Below, piece by piece: positions 25,442 through 33,863 of a stretch of DNA of 50,231 bases. A program made the translations under genes and the position numbers. The stretch is from assembly GCA_902779165.1 (NCBI GenBank), contig CACZAN010000027.1, positions 1-50,231 of the forward strand, read 5' to 3'. Numbering within the stretch: position 1 is the stretch's first letter; every line of letters starts with the position of its first letter. The notes below the pieces were generated by a model. That model had not been told where the DNA came from and ran no database searches. It worked only from the letters and a program-made list of their open reading frames with translations. The DNA is from an uncultured Bacteroidales bacterium (lineage in GTDB: Bacteria; Bacteroidota; Bacteroidia; Bacteroidales; Bacteroidaceae).

Positions 25442-26554
25442 ATGAAAAAGTTTATCCTCTCCCTGATTCTCGCCTGCAGCGCACTTGCTGCACAGGCTAT
25501 GAGCTACGAACGAGCTCGCGAAGAAGCCCGCTTCCTCACGGACAAGATGGCTTATGAACTCAACCTCAACGATCAGCAGTACAATGACTGCTACGAAATC
25601 AACCTCGACTATCTGCTCAACCTCACCACGGAGGATGACCTTGTCTACGGCAGCTACCTCGCCTATCGCAACGCAGACCTGCGCCATATCCTCTTCGACT
25701 GGCAATGGACCCTCTTCGCTGCCGCCGACTACTTCCTGAACCCCGTCTCCTGGATCCGCGGCGCCTGGTATTTTCCCGTCTATCGCTACTATCGCGTAGG
25801 ATACTTCTACTACGATCATCCCCATGTCTTCTGGAGCTATCGAGGCGGCCACGGACGTTACTACTACAGTGCCGGCTACTACCACTCACGTCGCCCCCAT
25901 CACTGGAACGGAGGCTTCCGTGGACGTGACCACGGTCCCGTAGGACATCATCGCGGCAGCTACAATCCTGGCAGAGGCAGCTACGATCGCCGGCATGGAG
26001 GCATGGCAGGACGCGGTACAGACCATCGTCACAACGGAGGCTACTCTATCGGTCGCAGCAGTTCAGACCACAGCCGCAATGGCAGCTCCATGGGTCGTTC
26101 AGACCACAGCCGCAGTGGAAGCACCTCCTTCGGACGTTCCGACCACAGCCGCAGCAGCTACACCATTGGTGAGCCCTCCCGCAGCACCTCTGCTAACCGC
26201 GGCACGGTAAGCGGCAGCACCAACTTCGGCTCTCGCAGCATGGGCACCCACAGCAGCGGTCGCTCTTCCTATCAGCACGAAAGCTCCACCCGCACCACGG
26301 TGCACAGCGGCAGCAGCAGCTTCGGCAGCCGTAGCTCCAGCGGACGCAGCAGCTCCTTCGGCAGTTCTTCCTCACGCAGTTCCAGCTTTGGTGGCGGTGC
26401 CTCACGCAGTTCCAGCTTTGGAAGCTCTGCTCCCCGCTCCAGTTCCTTCGGCGGTGCTACCCGCAGCAGCGGAATGTCTCACAGCAGCGGTATGTCGCGC
26501 GGTGGTGGTTCCCATGGTGGTGGTTCCCATGGTGGTGGCCGTGGTGGCAGATAA
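25442..26554 (+). CDS. Exported protein with Ser/Gly/Arg low-complexity repeats
   Basis: The protein has 370 residues from ATG 25442 (a TTG nine bases earlier is less likely). It has a clear signal peptide (MKKFILSLILACSALAAQA) and a helical domain of about 100 residues (YERAREEARFLTDKMAYELN). A tyrosine-rich stretch (YFPVYRYYRVGYFYYDH) is followed by about 220 residues of Ser/Arg/His/Gly repeats such as GRSDHSRSGSTSFGRSDHSR and SSSFGSRSSSG, ending in GGGSHGGG. I know no function. The tail looks disordered and may bind an acidic polymer or the cell wall, or phase-separate. The repetitive DNA invites length variation. Confidence 0.75.
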   Translation: MKKFILSLILACSALAAQAMSYERAREEARFLTDKMAYELNLNDQQYNDCYEINLDYLLNLTTEDDLVYGSYLAYRNADLRHILFDWQWTLFAAADYFLNPVSWIRGAWYFPVYRYYRVGYFYYDHPHVFWSYRGGHGRYYYSAGYYHSRRPHHWNGGFRGRDHGPVGHHRGSYNPGRGSYDRRHGGMAGRGTDHRHNGGYSIGRSSSDHSRNGSSMGRSDHSRSGSTSFGRSDHSRSSYTIGEPSRSTSANRGTVSGSTNFGSRSMGTHSSGRSSYQHESSTRTTVHSGSSSFGSRSSSGRSSSFGSSSSRSSSFGGGASRSSSFGSSAPRSSSFGGATRSSGMSHSSGMSRGGGSHGGGSHGGGRGGR

Positions 26555-26564
26555 TAAGAAAACT

Positions 26565-27299
26565 ATGACAATGGAACAAGACCTATTCCGCAGATCGGAA
26601 ATGCTATTGGGCAACGAGGCCATGAGCCGCGTTGCCCAAAAACGTGTGATACTCTTTGGCGTGGGAGGCGTAGGATCATGGTGTGCCGAAAGCCTCGTGC
26701 GCAGCGGCTTCCGCAACCTGACAATCGTGGACTTCGACCGCGTGGACATCACCAATGTCAACCGCCAACTGATGGCGACCACGGAAACCATAGGACAGGT
26801 GAAGGTTGAGGCCCTGCGCCAGCGACTGCTGAGCATCAACCCTGCTGCCAGCATCACCGCACTCCAGCAGACCTTCACCGCCGAGACCGCCGAGAGCTTT
26901 CACCTCGACACATACGACTACATCATCGACGCCATAGATACCCTGAAAGACAAGGCATTACTCATCCTGAAGGCCACGGCAGCAACTTCTGCCCCCGCTA
27001 CAGAAGGTGGTGAGCCCAGGAAACCCAAGTTCTTTTCTTCCATGGGCGCCGCCTTGAAACTTAACCCCACGCGCATTCGGGTAGCAGAATTCTGGAAGGT
27101 GCAGGGCGATCCTCTTGCCCGCGCCCTCCGCAATCGCTTCAAGCGCGACAAGCTCTTTCCGCATCACAAGTTCCAGTGTGTTTATTCCGACGAACTCATC
27201 ACACCATCCAACGAGGGCAAAGGTTCCCTCGTCCACATCACCGCTATCTTCGGTTTCACCCTCGCAGGCCTCGTCCTTCAGGACGCCGTTCACTCATAA
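26565..27299 (+). CDS. tcdA: tRNA threonylcarbamoyladenosine dehydratase (ThiF/E1-like)
   Basis: The protein has 244 residues from ATG 26565; the open frame upstream is a shadow of the Ser-rich gene. The E1-like nucleotide-binding fold shows as RVAQKRVILFGVGGVGSWCA, and IVDFDRVDITNVNRQLMAT is the classic ThiF/TcdA signature. Near the end is GSLVHITAIFGFTLAGLVLQ. It forms the cyclic form of t6A in tRNA using ATP. Its last 10 bp overlap tail-to-tail with the minus-strand hydrolase gene. Confidence 0.92.
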   Translation: MTMEQDLFRRSEMLLGNEAMSRVAQKRVILFGVGGVGSWCAESLVRSGFRNLTIVDFDRVDITNVNRQLMATTETIGQVKVEALRQRLLSINPAASITALQQTFTAETAESFHLDTYDYIIDAIDTLKDKALLILKATAATSAPATEGGEPRKPKFFSSMGAALKLNPTRIRVAEFWKVQGDPLARALRNRFKRDKLFPHHKFQCVYSDELITPSNEGKGSLVHITAIFGFTLAGLVLQDAVHS

Positions 27300-28033
27300 T
27301 GTCTGATCCTCACGTCAATACCCTCCTCTTTCAGCTGGGCGGGTAGCGGGCTGACGTCGGTCTGTCCGTAGTGATAGGGAAAGAGGACCTTGGGACGGAT
27401 CATCTTTGCAGCATTCACGAGCTGAGCGGGAGTCATCGTGTAAGGCTGGTTGCAAGGCAGGAAGGCGATATCGATATCCTTGATGGCAGCCATCTCAGGG
27501 ATATCTTCGGTATCGCCGGCAATATATATACGCAGTCCATCGAGGTTAAGAATGTAGCCATTATCACGTCCTTTGGGATGGAACTGCGTACGCCCTTCCG
27601 TCTTGTTATAGGCAGGGACCACCTGTACGAGGAAGTCACTATCAATCGCCACCATTTCATCATTCTTCGTCGCCTGACCATAGCCCAGCATCTCTGCACA
27701 ACGCTGATTGGTAATGAGTTTTGTATCTTCTTTAGACAAGAGCTTTAACGCCTCGCGGTCGAAGTGGTCGCCGTGTTCATGCGTGACGAAGAGATAATCA
27801 GCCTTGGGCATCGTGCTGTAGTCGATGGTGCGGTTTCCGAGCCTCGTCACGGGATCTATCAGGATCTGACGACCGTCATACTCGATGCGGATGCTGGCGT
27901 GGACAAGGGCATGGAACTTCACCGTCTTCCCGCTGGCAGTTTGGAAAGTATCGACCTCATAGGGGGCAGTAGTTTGACCGTTGGCGGAGGTCAGTCCAAC
28001 CGCAGCCAGCAAGCAAGTGATAATCTTCTTCAT
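27290..28033 (-). CDS. Exported metallo-beta-lactamase-fold hydrolase
   Basis: The 247 residues begin with a signal peptide (MKKIITCLLAAVGLTSANGQ) and have an MBL fold of the UPF0173/UlaG-like group: HASIRIEYDGRQILIDPV, then the metal motif FVTHEHGDHFD, IYIAGDTEDIPEM and the late VLFPYHYGQTD. It would be a periplasmic or lipid-anchored metal-dependent hydrolase. The substrate is unknown. The stop overlaps the tcdA stop on the other strand, so transcription converges here. Confidence 0.85.
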   Translation of the reverse strand: MKKIITCLLAAVGLTSANGQTTAPYEVDTFQTASGKTVKFHALVHASIRIEYDGRQILIDPVTRLGNRTIDYSTMPKADYLFVTHEHGDHFDREALKLLSKEDTKLITNQRCAEMLGYGQATKNDEMVAIDSDFLVQVVPAYNKTEGRTQFHPKGRDNGYILNLDGLRIYIAGDTEDIPEMAAIKDIDIAFLPCNQPYTMTPAQLVNAAKMIRPKVLFPYHYGQTDVSPLPAQLKEEGIDVRIRHYE

Positions 28034-28059
28034 TGTCTTAGATGTGTTTGCGTTCAGTT

Positions 28060-29592
28060 TTATTTGATATAGACCTTGCGGGTGGAACCGTCGGCACGTT
28101 GTTCGATGCAGAGCCCATGGGGCTTGGTCAGCTGCCGTCCGTTCAGATCATAATACCTGTTACTGGATGATTTCACACTCTGACGATGATCCTCAAACTT
28201 AGGACTGATGACAGCATCCTCGCCGCGGTCAATCATGAAGATGTAGGTGTTCAGGCTGCGCTCCGGCATAACAATCTTCACCTCCTGTGTAGGCTCTTCG
28301 ATGGGGATTTCCGAGGTCTGGCAGAGCTTGGACGTCTCATTACCCGTGGACTGCAGTTGGGTTCCGCTCTTCACTTTGTAGGGCAGCTTGATGGTGAGAT
28401 CATAGGCATACTCGGTGGTGTCGATGACCATCACGATAAGGGAGTCGCCCTTGATATAAGCGGAGCACTCTGTGGGAGCTCCAGAGCCTGAAGTCTTCGT
28501 AGGGGTGGAATACAAACGCGTGGAACCGGTGACGTGCTTGGAGAAATGAGACATCACAAAGGCACGAGGCAGCAGCTGGTTTTTCTTGTTGCCTGTGCCA
28601 TACTTCGTTTCACCCGTACCAACGAAGGCCCAGTGGGCACGCATATACCAATAGATATAACCCGTGCAGCCTGCCAACATACATTCGTTGAGTTCCTCGG
28701 CAAAGATCAGCTGCTCATGCCAGTTAGGCAGACGGTCGATATTGTCGGTCACGGAGTGCTCCGTCATCCACACCTCCTTGCCGTACCTGAGAGGAAGAAC
28801 AGCAGAATTCTTCATGTAATCAAGAGGGGCATGGCCATAGAGGTGTCCGGCAACGATGTCGATCTGCTCACGGCATGCAGCATTCTGCATGAGCGGGTCG
28901 GTATAGTTCTGGGTGAAGCCTAAGCTCTCGCCACTGATAAGCTTTACGCCGGGATAGGTCTCACGGTCAAGCATGTAGGCATAGTTCTTGACCAATTTTA
29001 CCAGATCCTGAGGATCATAGAGACAACCGGAATAGCTCACCCACCAATCGGGCTCGTTCTGTATGGACACAGCATCAACCTTGACACCACGGGACTTCAT
29101 ATACTTCAGGAAGGAGTTCAGCCAAGGGAAGAATTTCTCGTAGCAGTCTTCGCGCAGCTTGCCTCTCTGGTTTCCTTGGTCATCGGCATTGCCACCTTGT
29201 GCCGAACCATTGGTCTTGTACTCTCCTGGAGGCGACCAGGGCGTACCAAAGACGATGCCGCCGCGTTGCTTCACCAGCTTTGCCGAAGGCACGGAACCTT
29301 CCCAGTCATAGGGAGTGTCCCAACCAACATCTGCAGCCGTGATATTGCCCTTGAAGTTCGGAGAGATTTCCATGCGCATGATGTTCAGCCCGATTTTTGA
29401 ACGCGAACCGTAGAGCAGCGACACGGGCTGGGTGTCGGTACCAAAAGGACGCATGGCACCATCGCAGTCGGCTGCACCAAAACCGGTAATCTTCTGGTAT
29501 TCGGTGCTCCTGACCGTTACAGTGAGTCGCTTATTTGCGTGGACAACCACAACGGCAGCCAATGCAAGCATAGAAATAAAAATCTTTTTCAT
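28060..29592 (-). CDS. GH30 family glycosidase (glucuronoxylanase-like)
   Basis: The 510 residues start with a signal peptide (MKKIFISMLALAAVVVVHAN). The (beta/alpha)8 GH30 domain (about 20-390) follows. AVSIQNEPDWW carries the acid/base glutamate and EVWMTEHSVTD the nucleophile glutamate. GFGAADCDGAMRPF is the conserved entry strand. A beta-sandwich of about 90 residues follows, then a short C-terminal piece (YYDLNGRQLTKPHG) like the tails found on Bacteroidetes secreted proteins. It probably acts on xylan or another beta-linked glycan, matching the divergent GH43 next door. Confidence 0.9.
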   Translation of the reverse strand: MKKIFISMLALAAVVVVHANKRLTVTVRSTEYQKITGFGAADCDGAMRPFGTDTQPVSLLYGSRSKIGLNIMRMEISPNFKGNITAADVGWDTPYDWEGSVPSAKLVKQRGGIVFGTPWSPPGEYKTNGSAQGGNADDQGNQRGKLREDCYEKFFPWLNSFLKYMKSRGVKVDAVSIQNEPDWWVSYSGCLYDPQDLVKLVKNYAYMLDRETYPGVKLISGESLGFTQNYTDPLMQNAACREQIDIVAGHLYGHAPLDYMKNSAVLPLRYGKEVWMTEHSVTDNIDRLPNWHEQLIFAEELNECMLAGCTGYIYWYMRAHWAFVGTGETKYGTGNKKNQLLPRAFVMSHFSKHVTGSTRLYSTPTKTSGSGAPTECSAYIKGDSLIVMVIDTTEYAYDLTIKLPYKVKSGTQLQSTGNETSKLCQTSEIPIEEPTQEVKIVMPERSLNTYIFMIDRGEDAVISPKFEDHRQSVKSSSNRYYDLNGRQLTKPHGLCIEQRADGSTRKVYIK

Positions 29593-29629
29593 AATGTGCT
29601 GGATATTAGTTTTTGTCTCTTTTCGGGTA

Positions 29630-29637
29630 CAAAATTA
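29630..29637 (-). promoter_or_regulatory. -7 box for the GH30 gene
   Basis: It reads TAATTTTG on the minus strand, 37 bp before the GH30 start. Confidence 0.5.
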
Positions 29638-29763
29638 CGAAAATGTGCTGATGGAACCGCACAAAAACGTCGAAAATCGTTCATCGGCACCGTGAAAACA
29701 ACAAAATGCAGCACTTAAGAGACTTTTATCGACAGAATAAGGGGGTATTTTCAAGAAAAGTGG

Positions 29764-29771
29764 TAACTTTG
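29764..29771 (+). promoter_or_regulatory. -7 box for the GH43 gene
   Basis: TAACTTTG ends ten bases before ATG 29782. If this is the promoter, the leader is very short, unless ATG 29794 is the true start. Confidence 0.5.
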
Positions 29772-29781
29772 CCGACGAAAA

Positions 29782-32700
29782 ATGAAAACTGAAATGAAAA
29801 GTATCGTTCTATCCCTCCTTCTGGTGGCTGCCACCACACTTTCAGCCCAACGCCGTACCAGAGAATATACCCCTTCACCCGTCAGCGGTACCGCATGGAA
29901 TGCGCCGGGCAATGCGAACCCGTTTATCCCGGGGTACTTCGCCGACCCCACCATCCGTAAGTTCGGTGATACCTGGTATCTCTATGCCACCACCGATGGC
30001 ACGGGTAACGGTTATGGTCCCGCTCAGGTGTGGGTCAGCAAGGACTTTGTCAACTGGAAGAACATAGTGATGAACTGGCCAACGACGGAGGTGGTATGGG
30101 CGCCCGACGTGGTGCAGATGCCCAATGGCAAATACCGTTATTACTACTGCGAGCCCTGCAACATCCTCATCGGTGAGAGCGATACGCCCATCGGCCCTTG
30201 GCACAACATCCTCGGCAAGGACGACGCCGTGATGGTACCCGACCGTTATATCCACAACGTCATCACCCTCGACCCCCAGCTGTTCCGCGATGACGACGGA
30301 CAGGAATACCTGTACTTCACCACCTGGGGCATCTACAACGGATTCGGCTGTGGAGTAGCAAAGCTCAATCCCCAATTTTCAAATTCTCCGCTCGGCTCTG
30401 AGAGACGCTTGACACCTCAAGAATTTTCGACTTCTCAATTTCCAGACGCCCGCCGCTGGAACGAGCATCACCCCTTCCCCATTGCCGCCGATGCTTTTTT
30501 CTCTGAAAAACGCCTAATACCAAACACAGAGCTGAAGGACATCTTCGAAGCGCCTTTCGTCTTCAAGCACAATGGCATCTACTATTTCACCTACTCCTCC
30601 GGCTCGTGCCACACCGACACCTACCGGGTGCAGTACGCCACCTCCACCGTGGGACCCATGGGACCCTTCGAATATAAGGGGGCCATACTCACCACCAACG
30701 CAAACGAGACGGTACATGGCCCAGGACACCATTCCATCCTCGAACAGGACGGCCATTACTACATCGTCTATCATCGCCATAACAACCCCAAGTCCGTGCA
30801 TGGCTTCAACCGCCAGGTGTGCATCGACGAGTTGCTGTTCGATGCCGAGGGCAATATCATTCCTATCATCCCTACGCACAACGCCCAGAACGTCAACATC
30901 TTCAAGACCTCGAAGTACAAGAACCTCGCCTTCGGGGCCACCGTCACGGCCTCATCCTATTACGATGACTGGTTCAAGCCGGAATATGCCGTGGATGACA
31001 ACAACGCCACGCTGTGGAAGGCACGCAGGGTCGCCCCAGTGGCTCCGCTGCAGGACGGCGCCATGAGAGAGAGGCTGCTACAGCACCCTGACGACCAAGG
31101 AGAATGGCTGCAGATAGATCTCGGCAAGCCCATGAAGTTCAACGAGATATGGACGCAGTTCGAATACGCCACCTTCTTCTACCAGTACATCATCCTCACC
31201 TCCCTCGATGGCCTGTCGTGGAACTTCTATGCCGACCGCTCTGCCAACACCATACAAGGTTCACCGATGATTGACAAGAAGACGGTGAAAGCCCGCTACA
31301 TCCGCATCATCATCACCGACACCCAGAAGAATGGCCACATGCCCGCAATATGGAACGTGAAGGTGTGGCAAAAAGCACCCAAACTACCCGAGACAAACGT
31401 AGAGAGCAACGACGGCTATCCGGGCATGCACCAGAAAGATGTGGAATTCGCCTCCCGTCCCCTCCCTCCCGCTTCACCCGCCTCCCCCGCTGGCTCTTTC
31501 CCCTCCAGCCCCGTTTCCGGCGGTTTGTCCGCTGGCTCACCAGCCTCCCCTGATAGTGTGCCCACCACTTCCCCAGCTTCCCCATCGTCTAGTATGTTGC
31601 CATTATATGGCAACCCCTCCCCTTCCTCCGCGCAGCCCTCCACTGCTCAGCCTCATTTTTCAATTACTCCCTTTCTCTCCCTCAACGCCGAGGCCGTGGC
31701 CAACGAGCACCACCTCACCGCCCCCGCAGACTTCGCTGAAGTCAATAACTACAGCACCAATAAGCCGCTTCGCCTCAGAGTGAAAGACGGACACTGGGCA
31801 TTCTTCTTCAACGGCAGCCAGAGCCTGACAGCACCGTTCGAGCTACCCTCCTACATGCGCTACAACGCCCCCTATTACATCGAAGCCCTGGTGCTGCCGA
31901 CCAAGACTGGGGCCGTATCAACCGTAGTATCCCTCTCCGCCTCGCGTGCAGACCTCGCCACGACACAGTTCCGTCTGGGAAGCGACCCCGATGCCGGACT
32001 CCTCAACCACAATGGCTCATTCGAGAGCAGCGGTGCGCCCCAGACCATCCGCGAGAATGAGGGCAAATGGCAACATTGGTTCATCGCCTACGACGGATGG
32101 ATGGAGAAGGTGTATCTCAATGGCAGGATGCTGAAAGAACAAAACAACTTCCTCATGGTGCGCCCGCAGGGTAACATAGTCATAGGGGCCGACAGCGAGG
32201 GTACCAATAATTTCATGGGCTACATCGCACTCCTCAACGTCAGTTCCAATATGACATCCTACGACGCGCAATCGCAGTTCTTCACCGATGCCGATGTCCA
32301 GCAGCTCTACGAAAGCAGGATGCAGCACACCTATCCGTCCCTCGGGGATGATGACTTTGAGGAGATAGACCCCGACAGCCGCTTCGTCCTCTCACCCAAC
32401 ATGAAGCCTGTCTTCGAGAAACGCGAAGCTTTCACAATGAGCACCACCTCCGCCGCCTTCAACGACGATCCGCTGCAGAACGGTGGTGAACTCTATAAAG
32501 AGGTGACGGGAGATTTCGTAGTGATGACGACCGTGGTTGACATGGAAGGACTACAGCAACATGCCGTGAAGGGCTACAACGAGGGGGGAATCCTCATCGC
32601 AAACGGCGACACCTACTATCAGCTGGGCGCTTTTCCGCTTTATAACTGCGGAAATATGCTCACCATCCTCAGCCGTCGCGGACGCCCGCAGTTCCCCAAC

Positions 32701-32916
32701 TACAAGGGCTATGACCTCGACCCCTACATGCAGTTCGAGCGCCGTGGCGACCAGCTCTTTGCACGTACCAGCAAGGACGGTACGACATGGAGCAATATGC
32801 CCGGCTCACCCATCGAGGTGAAGGCCGAGACCCTGAAAATCGGAACCTACCAGACCACCTACACCGACAACCCCTCCTGGGTGCAGTTCCAAGACTTCAT
32901 CATCTATGCACCATAA
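29782..32916 (+). CDS. Multidomain GH43 enzyme (arabinofuranosidase/xylosidase-like) carrying repeat-derived insertions
   Basis: The 1044 residues begin with a signal peptide (MKSIVLSLLLVAATTLSAQ). The GH43 five-blade propeller (about 45-360) shows PFIPGYFADPTIRKFGD (general base Asp), VVWAPDVVQMPNGK and DIFEAPFVFKHNGIYYF (general acid Glu). An F5/8-type C domain follows (about 375-535; NLAFGATVTASSYYDDWFKP). A Pro/Ser linker (about 553-635) is encoded by a 106-bp-family repeat. A LamG-like sandwich (about 650-850) and a C-terminal sandwich (about 870-1044; PSWVQFQDFIIYAP) end the protein. A second odd stretch, residues of about 197-240, interrupts the propeller between KLNP and FFSEKRLIPNTE. 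It is probably secreted and acts on arabinoxylan with the GH30 enzyme. Confidence 0.88.
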   Translation: MKTEMKSIVLSLLLVAATTLSAQRRTREYTPSPVSGTAWNAPGNANPFIPGYFADPTIRKFGDTWYLYATTDGTGNGYGPAQVWVSKDFVNWKNIVMNWPTTEVVWAPDVVQMPNGKYRYYYCEPCNILIGESDTPIGPWHNILGKDDAVMVPDRYIHNVITLDPQLFRDDDGQEYLYFTTWGIYNGFGCGVAKLNPQFSNSPLGSERRLTPQEFSTSQFPDARRWNEHHPFPIAADAFFSEKRLIPNTELKDIFEAPFVFKHNGIYYFTYSSGSCHTDTYRVQYATSTVGPMGPFEYKGAILTTNANETVHGPGHHSILEQDGHYYIVYHRHNNPKSVHGFNRQVCIDELLFDAEGNIIPIIPTHNAQNVNIFKTSKYKNLAFGATVTASSYYDDWFKPEYAVDDNNATLWKARRVAPVAPLQDGAMRERLLQHPDDQGEWLQIDLGKPMKFNEIWTQFEYATFFYQYIILTSLDGLSWNFYADRSANTIQGSPMIDKKTVKARYIRIIITDTQKNGHMPAIWNVKVWQKAPKLPETNVESNDGYPGMHQKDVEFASRPLPPASPASPAGSFPSSPVSGGLSAGSPASPDSVPTTSPASPSSSMLPLYGNPSPSSAQPSTAQPHFSITPFLSLNAEAVANEHHLTAPADFAEVNNYSTNKPLRLRVKDGHWAFFFNGSQSLTAPFELPSYMRYNAPYYIEALVLPTKTGAVSTVVSLSASRADLATTQFRLGSDPDAGLLNHNGSFESSGAPQTIRENEGKWQHWFIAYDGWMEKVYLNGRMLKEQNNFLMVRPQGNIVIGADSEGTNNFMGYIALLNVSSNMTSYDAQSQFFTDADVQQLYESRMQHTYPSLGDDDFEEIDPDSRFVLSPNMKPVFEKREAFTMSTTSAAFNDDPLQNGGELYKEVTGDFVVMTTVVDMEGLQQHAVKGYNEGGILIANGDTYYQLGAFPLYNCGNMLTILSRRGRPQFPNYKGYDLDPYMQFERRGDQLFARTSKDGTTWSNMPGSPIEVKAETLKIGTYQTTYTDNPSWVQFQDFIIYAP
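30388..30500 (+). repeat. Repeat-like insertion inside the GH43 catalytic domain
   Basis: The stretch contains TTTTCAAATTCTCCGCTCGG and CTCAATTTCC, the same kinds of words as the intergenic simple repeats and the 392-570 palindrome arm. It adds about 40 residues in frame where GH43 proteins normally pass straight from KLNP to the SEKRLIPNTE strand. Confidence 0.45.
31441..31680 (+). repeat. 106-bp-family repeat inside the GH43 gene (interdomain linker)
   Basis: It holds CCGGCGGTTTGTCCGCTGG near 31517 and AGTATGTTGCCATTATATGG near 31591, the two landmark words of the repeat seen at 37470, 41380 and 42386. Here it is in frame and encodes SGGLSAGSP and SSSMLPLYGNPSPSS, a Pro/Ser linker between the F5/8 and LamG domains. 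Confidence 0.75.
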
Positions 32917-32920
32917 AAAA

Positions 32921-32949
32921 AGAGGTATAGACCTCAGCCCATACCTCTT
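32921..32949. terminator. Terminator between GH43 and the nucleotidyltransferase gene
   Basis: AAGAGGTAT and ATACCTCTT form the stem; an A-run before and TTGC after suit termination in both directions for the convergent genes. Confidence 0.65.
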
Positions 32950-33000
32950 GCTGGATGTCTTTCACCCACCTGTCTCTGCCGTGCCTCACGGCATTGGGGA

Positions 33001-33747
33001 TTAAGACATTTTCTCAAAAATCTTCTTCACCGCCTCATAGCTCTCCAGGCTACCAATATCATACCGGGGTCCGGGCATCTCCCATGCATGCACGGCCGTA
33101 CGGCTGCAGAGCCAGGCGATGAAGCTGCCGGGGGCATCGGTACCACAACCTTCAGCAATACCTTGGCTCACCAATTGTAGGTCTTCTTTCTTGTAGTAGT
33201 AGAACGGTGGACAGCACCAGTGACTCTTGGGCTGCGCAGGCTTCTCCTCCATGGTGAGGATACGATCCGTGGCATCCACCTCCACCACACCGCATTTATG
33301 CAGCCGTGCGTCATTCGGCTCAAAATACCGCATGATGCATGTCGTACCCTTCTCGCGGGCATAGTCCAGAAACCCTTTCAGGCTGAAGTCTAACAAATTA
33401 TCGCCAGCCATCACCAACAGATCACTCTTGATGCCACCGCCAGACGACTTTCCATCTCCTCCATGGATGCCCAGCTCAATGTCCTTCACGGCACCCAACC
33501 GATGGTCATTGTCGATGGTACCATCATCAATGATGGTATAACGACCCTGAGACCACTCCTCAAAGATATGAGCAAACTTATGATTCGTCACCACAATATA
33601 CTCATCAATCAATCCTGTCTGTTTCAGGTCATCAATCAGCCAATCCAAAATAGTCTTATCCCCCACCTTCAGCAACGGCTTGGGGAAATTCTCCGTCAAG
33701 GGGTAAAGTCTCGTGGCGTACCCCGCCGCCAATATCAAACATTTCAT
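33001..33747 (-). CDS. Sugar-1-phosphate nucleotidyltransferase
   Basis: The 248 residues have the GlmU/RmlA-type N-terminal Rossmann fold. MKCLILAAGYATRLYPLTEN contains the G-x-x-T-R-x-x-P-L-T loop, and NFPKPLLKVGDKTILDWLID the substrate lysine. LVMAGDNLLDFSLKGF has the metal-binding Asp. It would make a nucleoside-diphospho-sugar from a sugar 1-phosphate; base and sugar cannot be read. As last gene after a galacturonokinase-like kinase and a UDP-uronate epimerase, UDP-galacturonate is a reasonable guess. A 116-bp gap of TTCAAC-type repeats separates it from the kinase gene. Confidence 0.87.
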   Translation of the reverse strand: MKCLILAAGYATRLYPLTENFPKPLLKVGDKTILDWLIDDLKQTGLIDEYIVVTNHKFAHIFEEWSQGRYTIIDDGTIDNDHRLGAVKDIELGIHGGDGKSSGGGIKSDLLVMAGDNLLDFSLKGFLDYAREKGTTCIMRYFEPNDARLHKCGVVEVDATDRILTMEEKPAQPKSHWCCPPFYYYKKEDLQLVSQGIAEGCGTDAPGSFIAWLCSRTAVHAWEMPGPRYDIGSLESYEAVKKIFEKMS

Positions 33748-33776
33748 CTATAAAGTGTTAATTACTAATTATCAAT

Positions 33777-33863
33777 ATTTCAATTTTCAATCTTTCAATT
33801 CTGAATTTTCAACGTTTCAACTTTTCAACTTTTCAACGTTTCAACTTTTCAACGTTTCAACTC
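33777..33863. repeat. TTCAA-type simple repeat
   Basis: A run of degenerate 7-8-bp units (TTTCAACTTTTCAACG and similar) directly follows the kinase stop codon. The same kind of text fills the gaps near 14565, 21539, 36168, 37400, 37670, 40060, 41270 and 42300. Confidence 0.7.
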
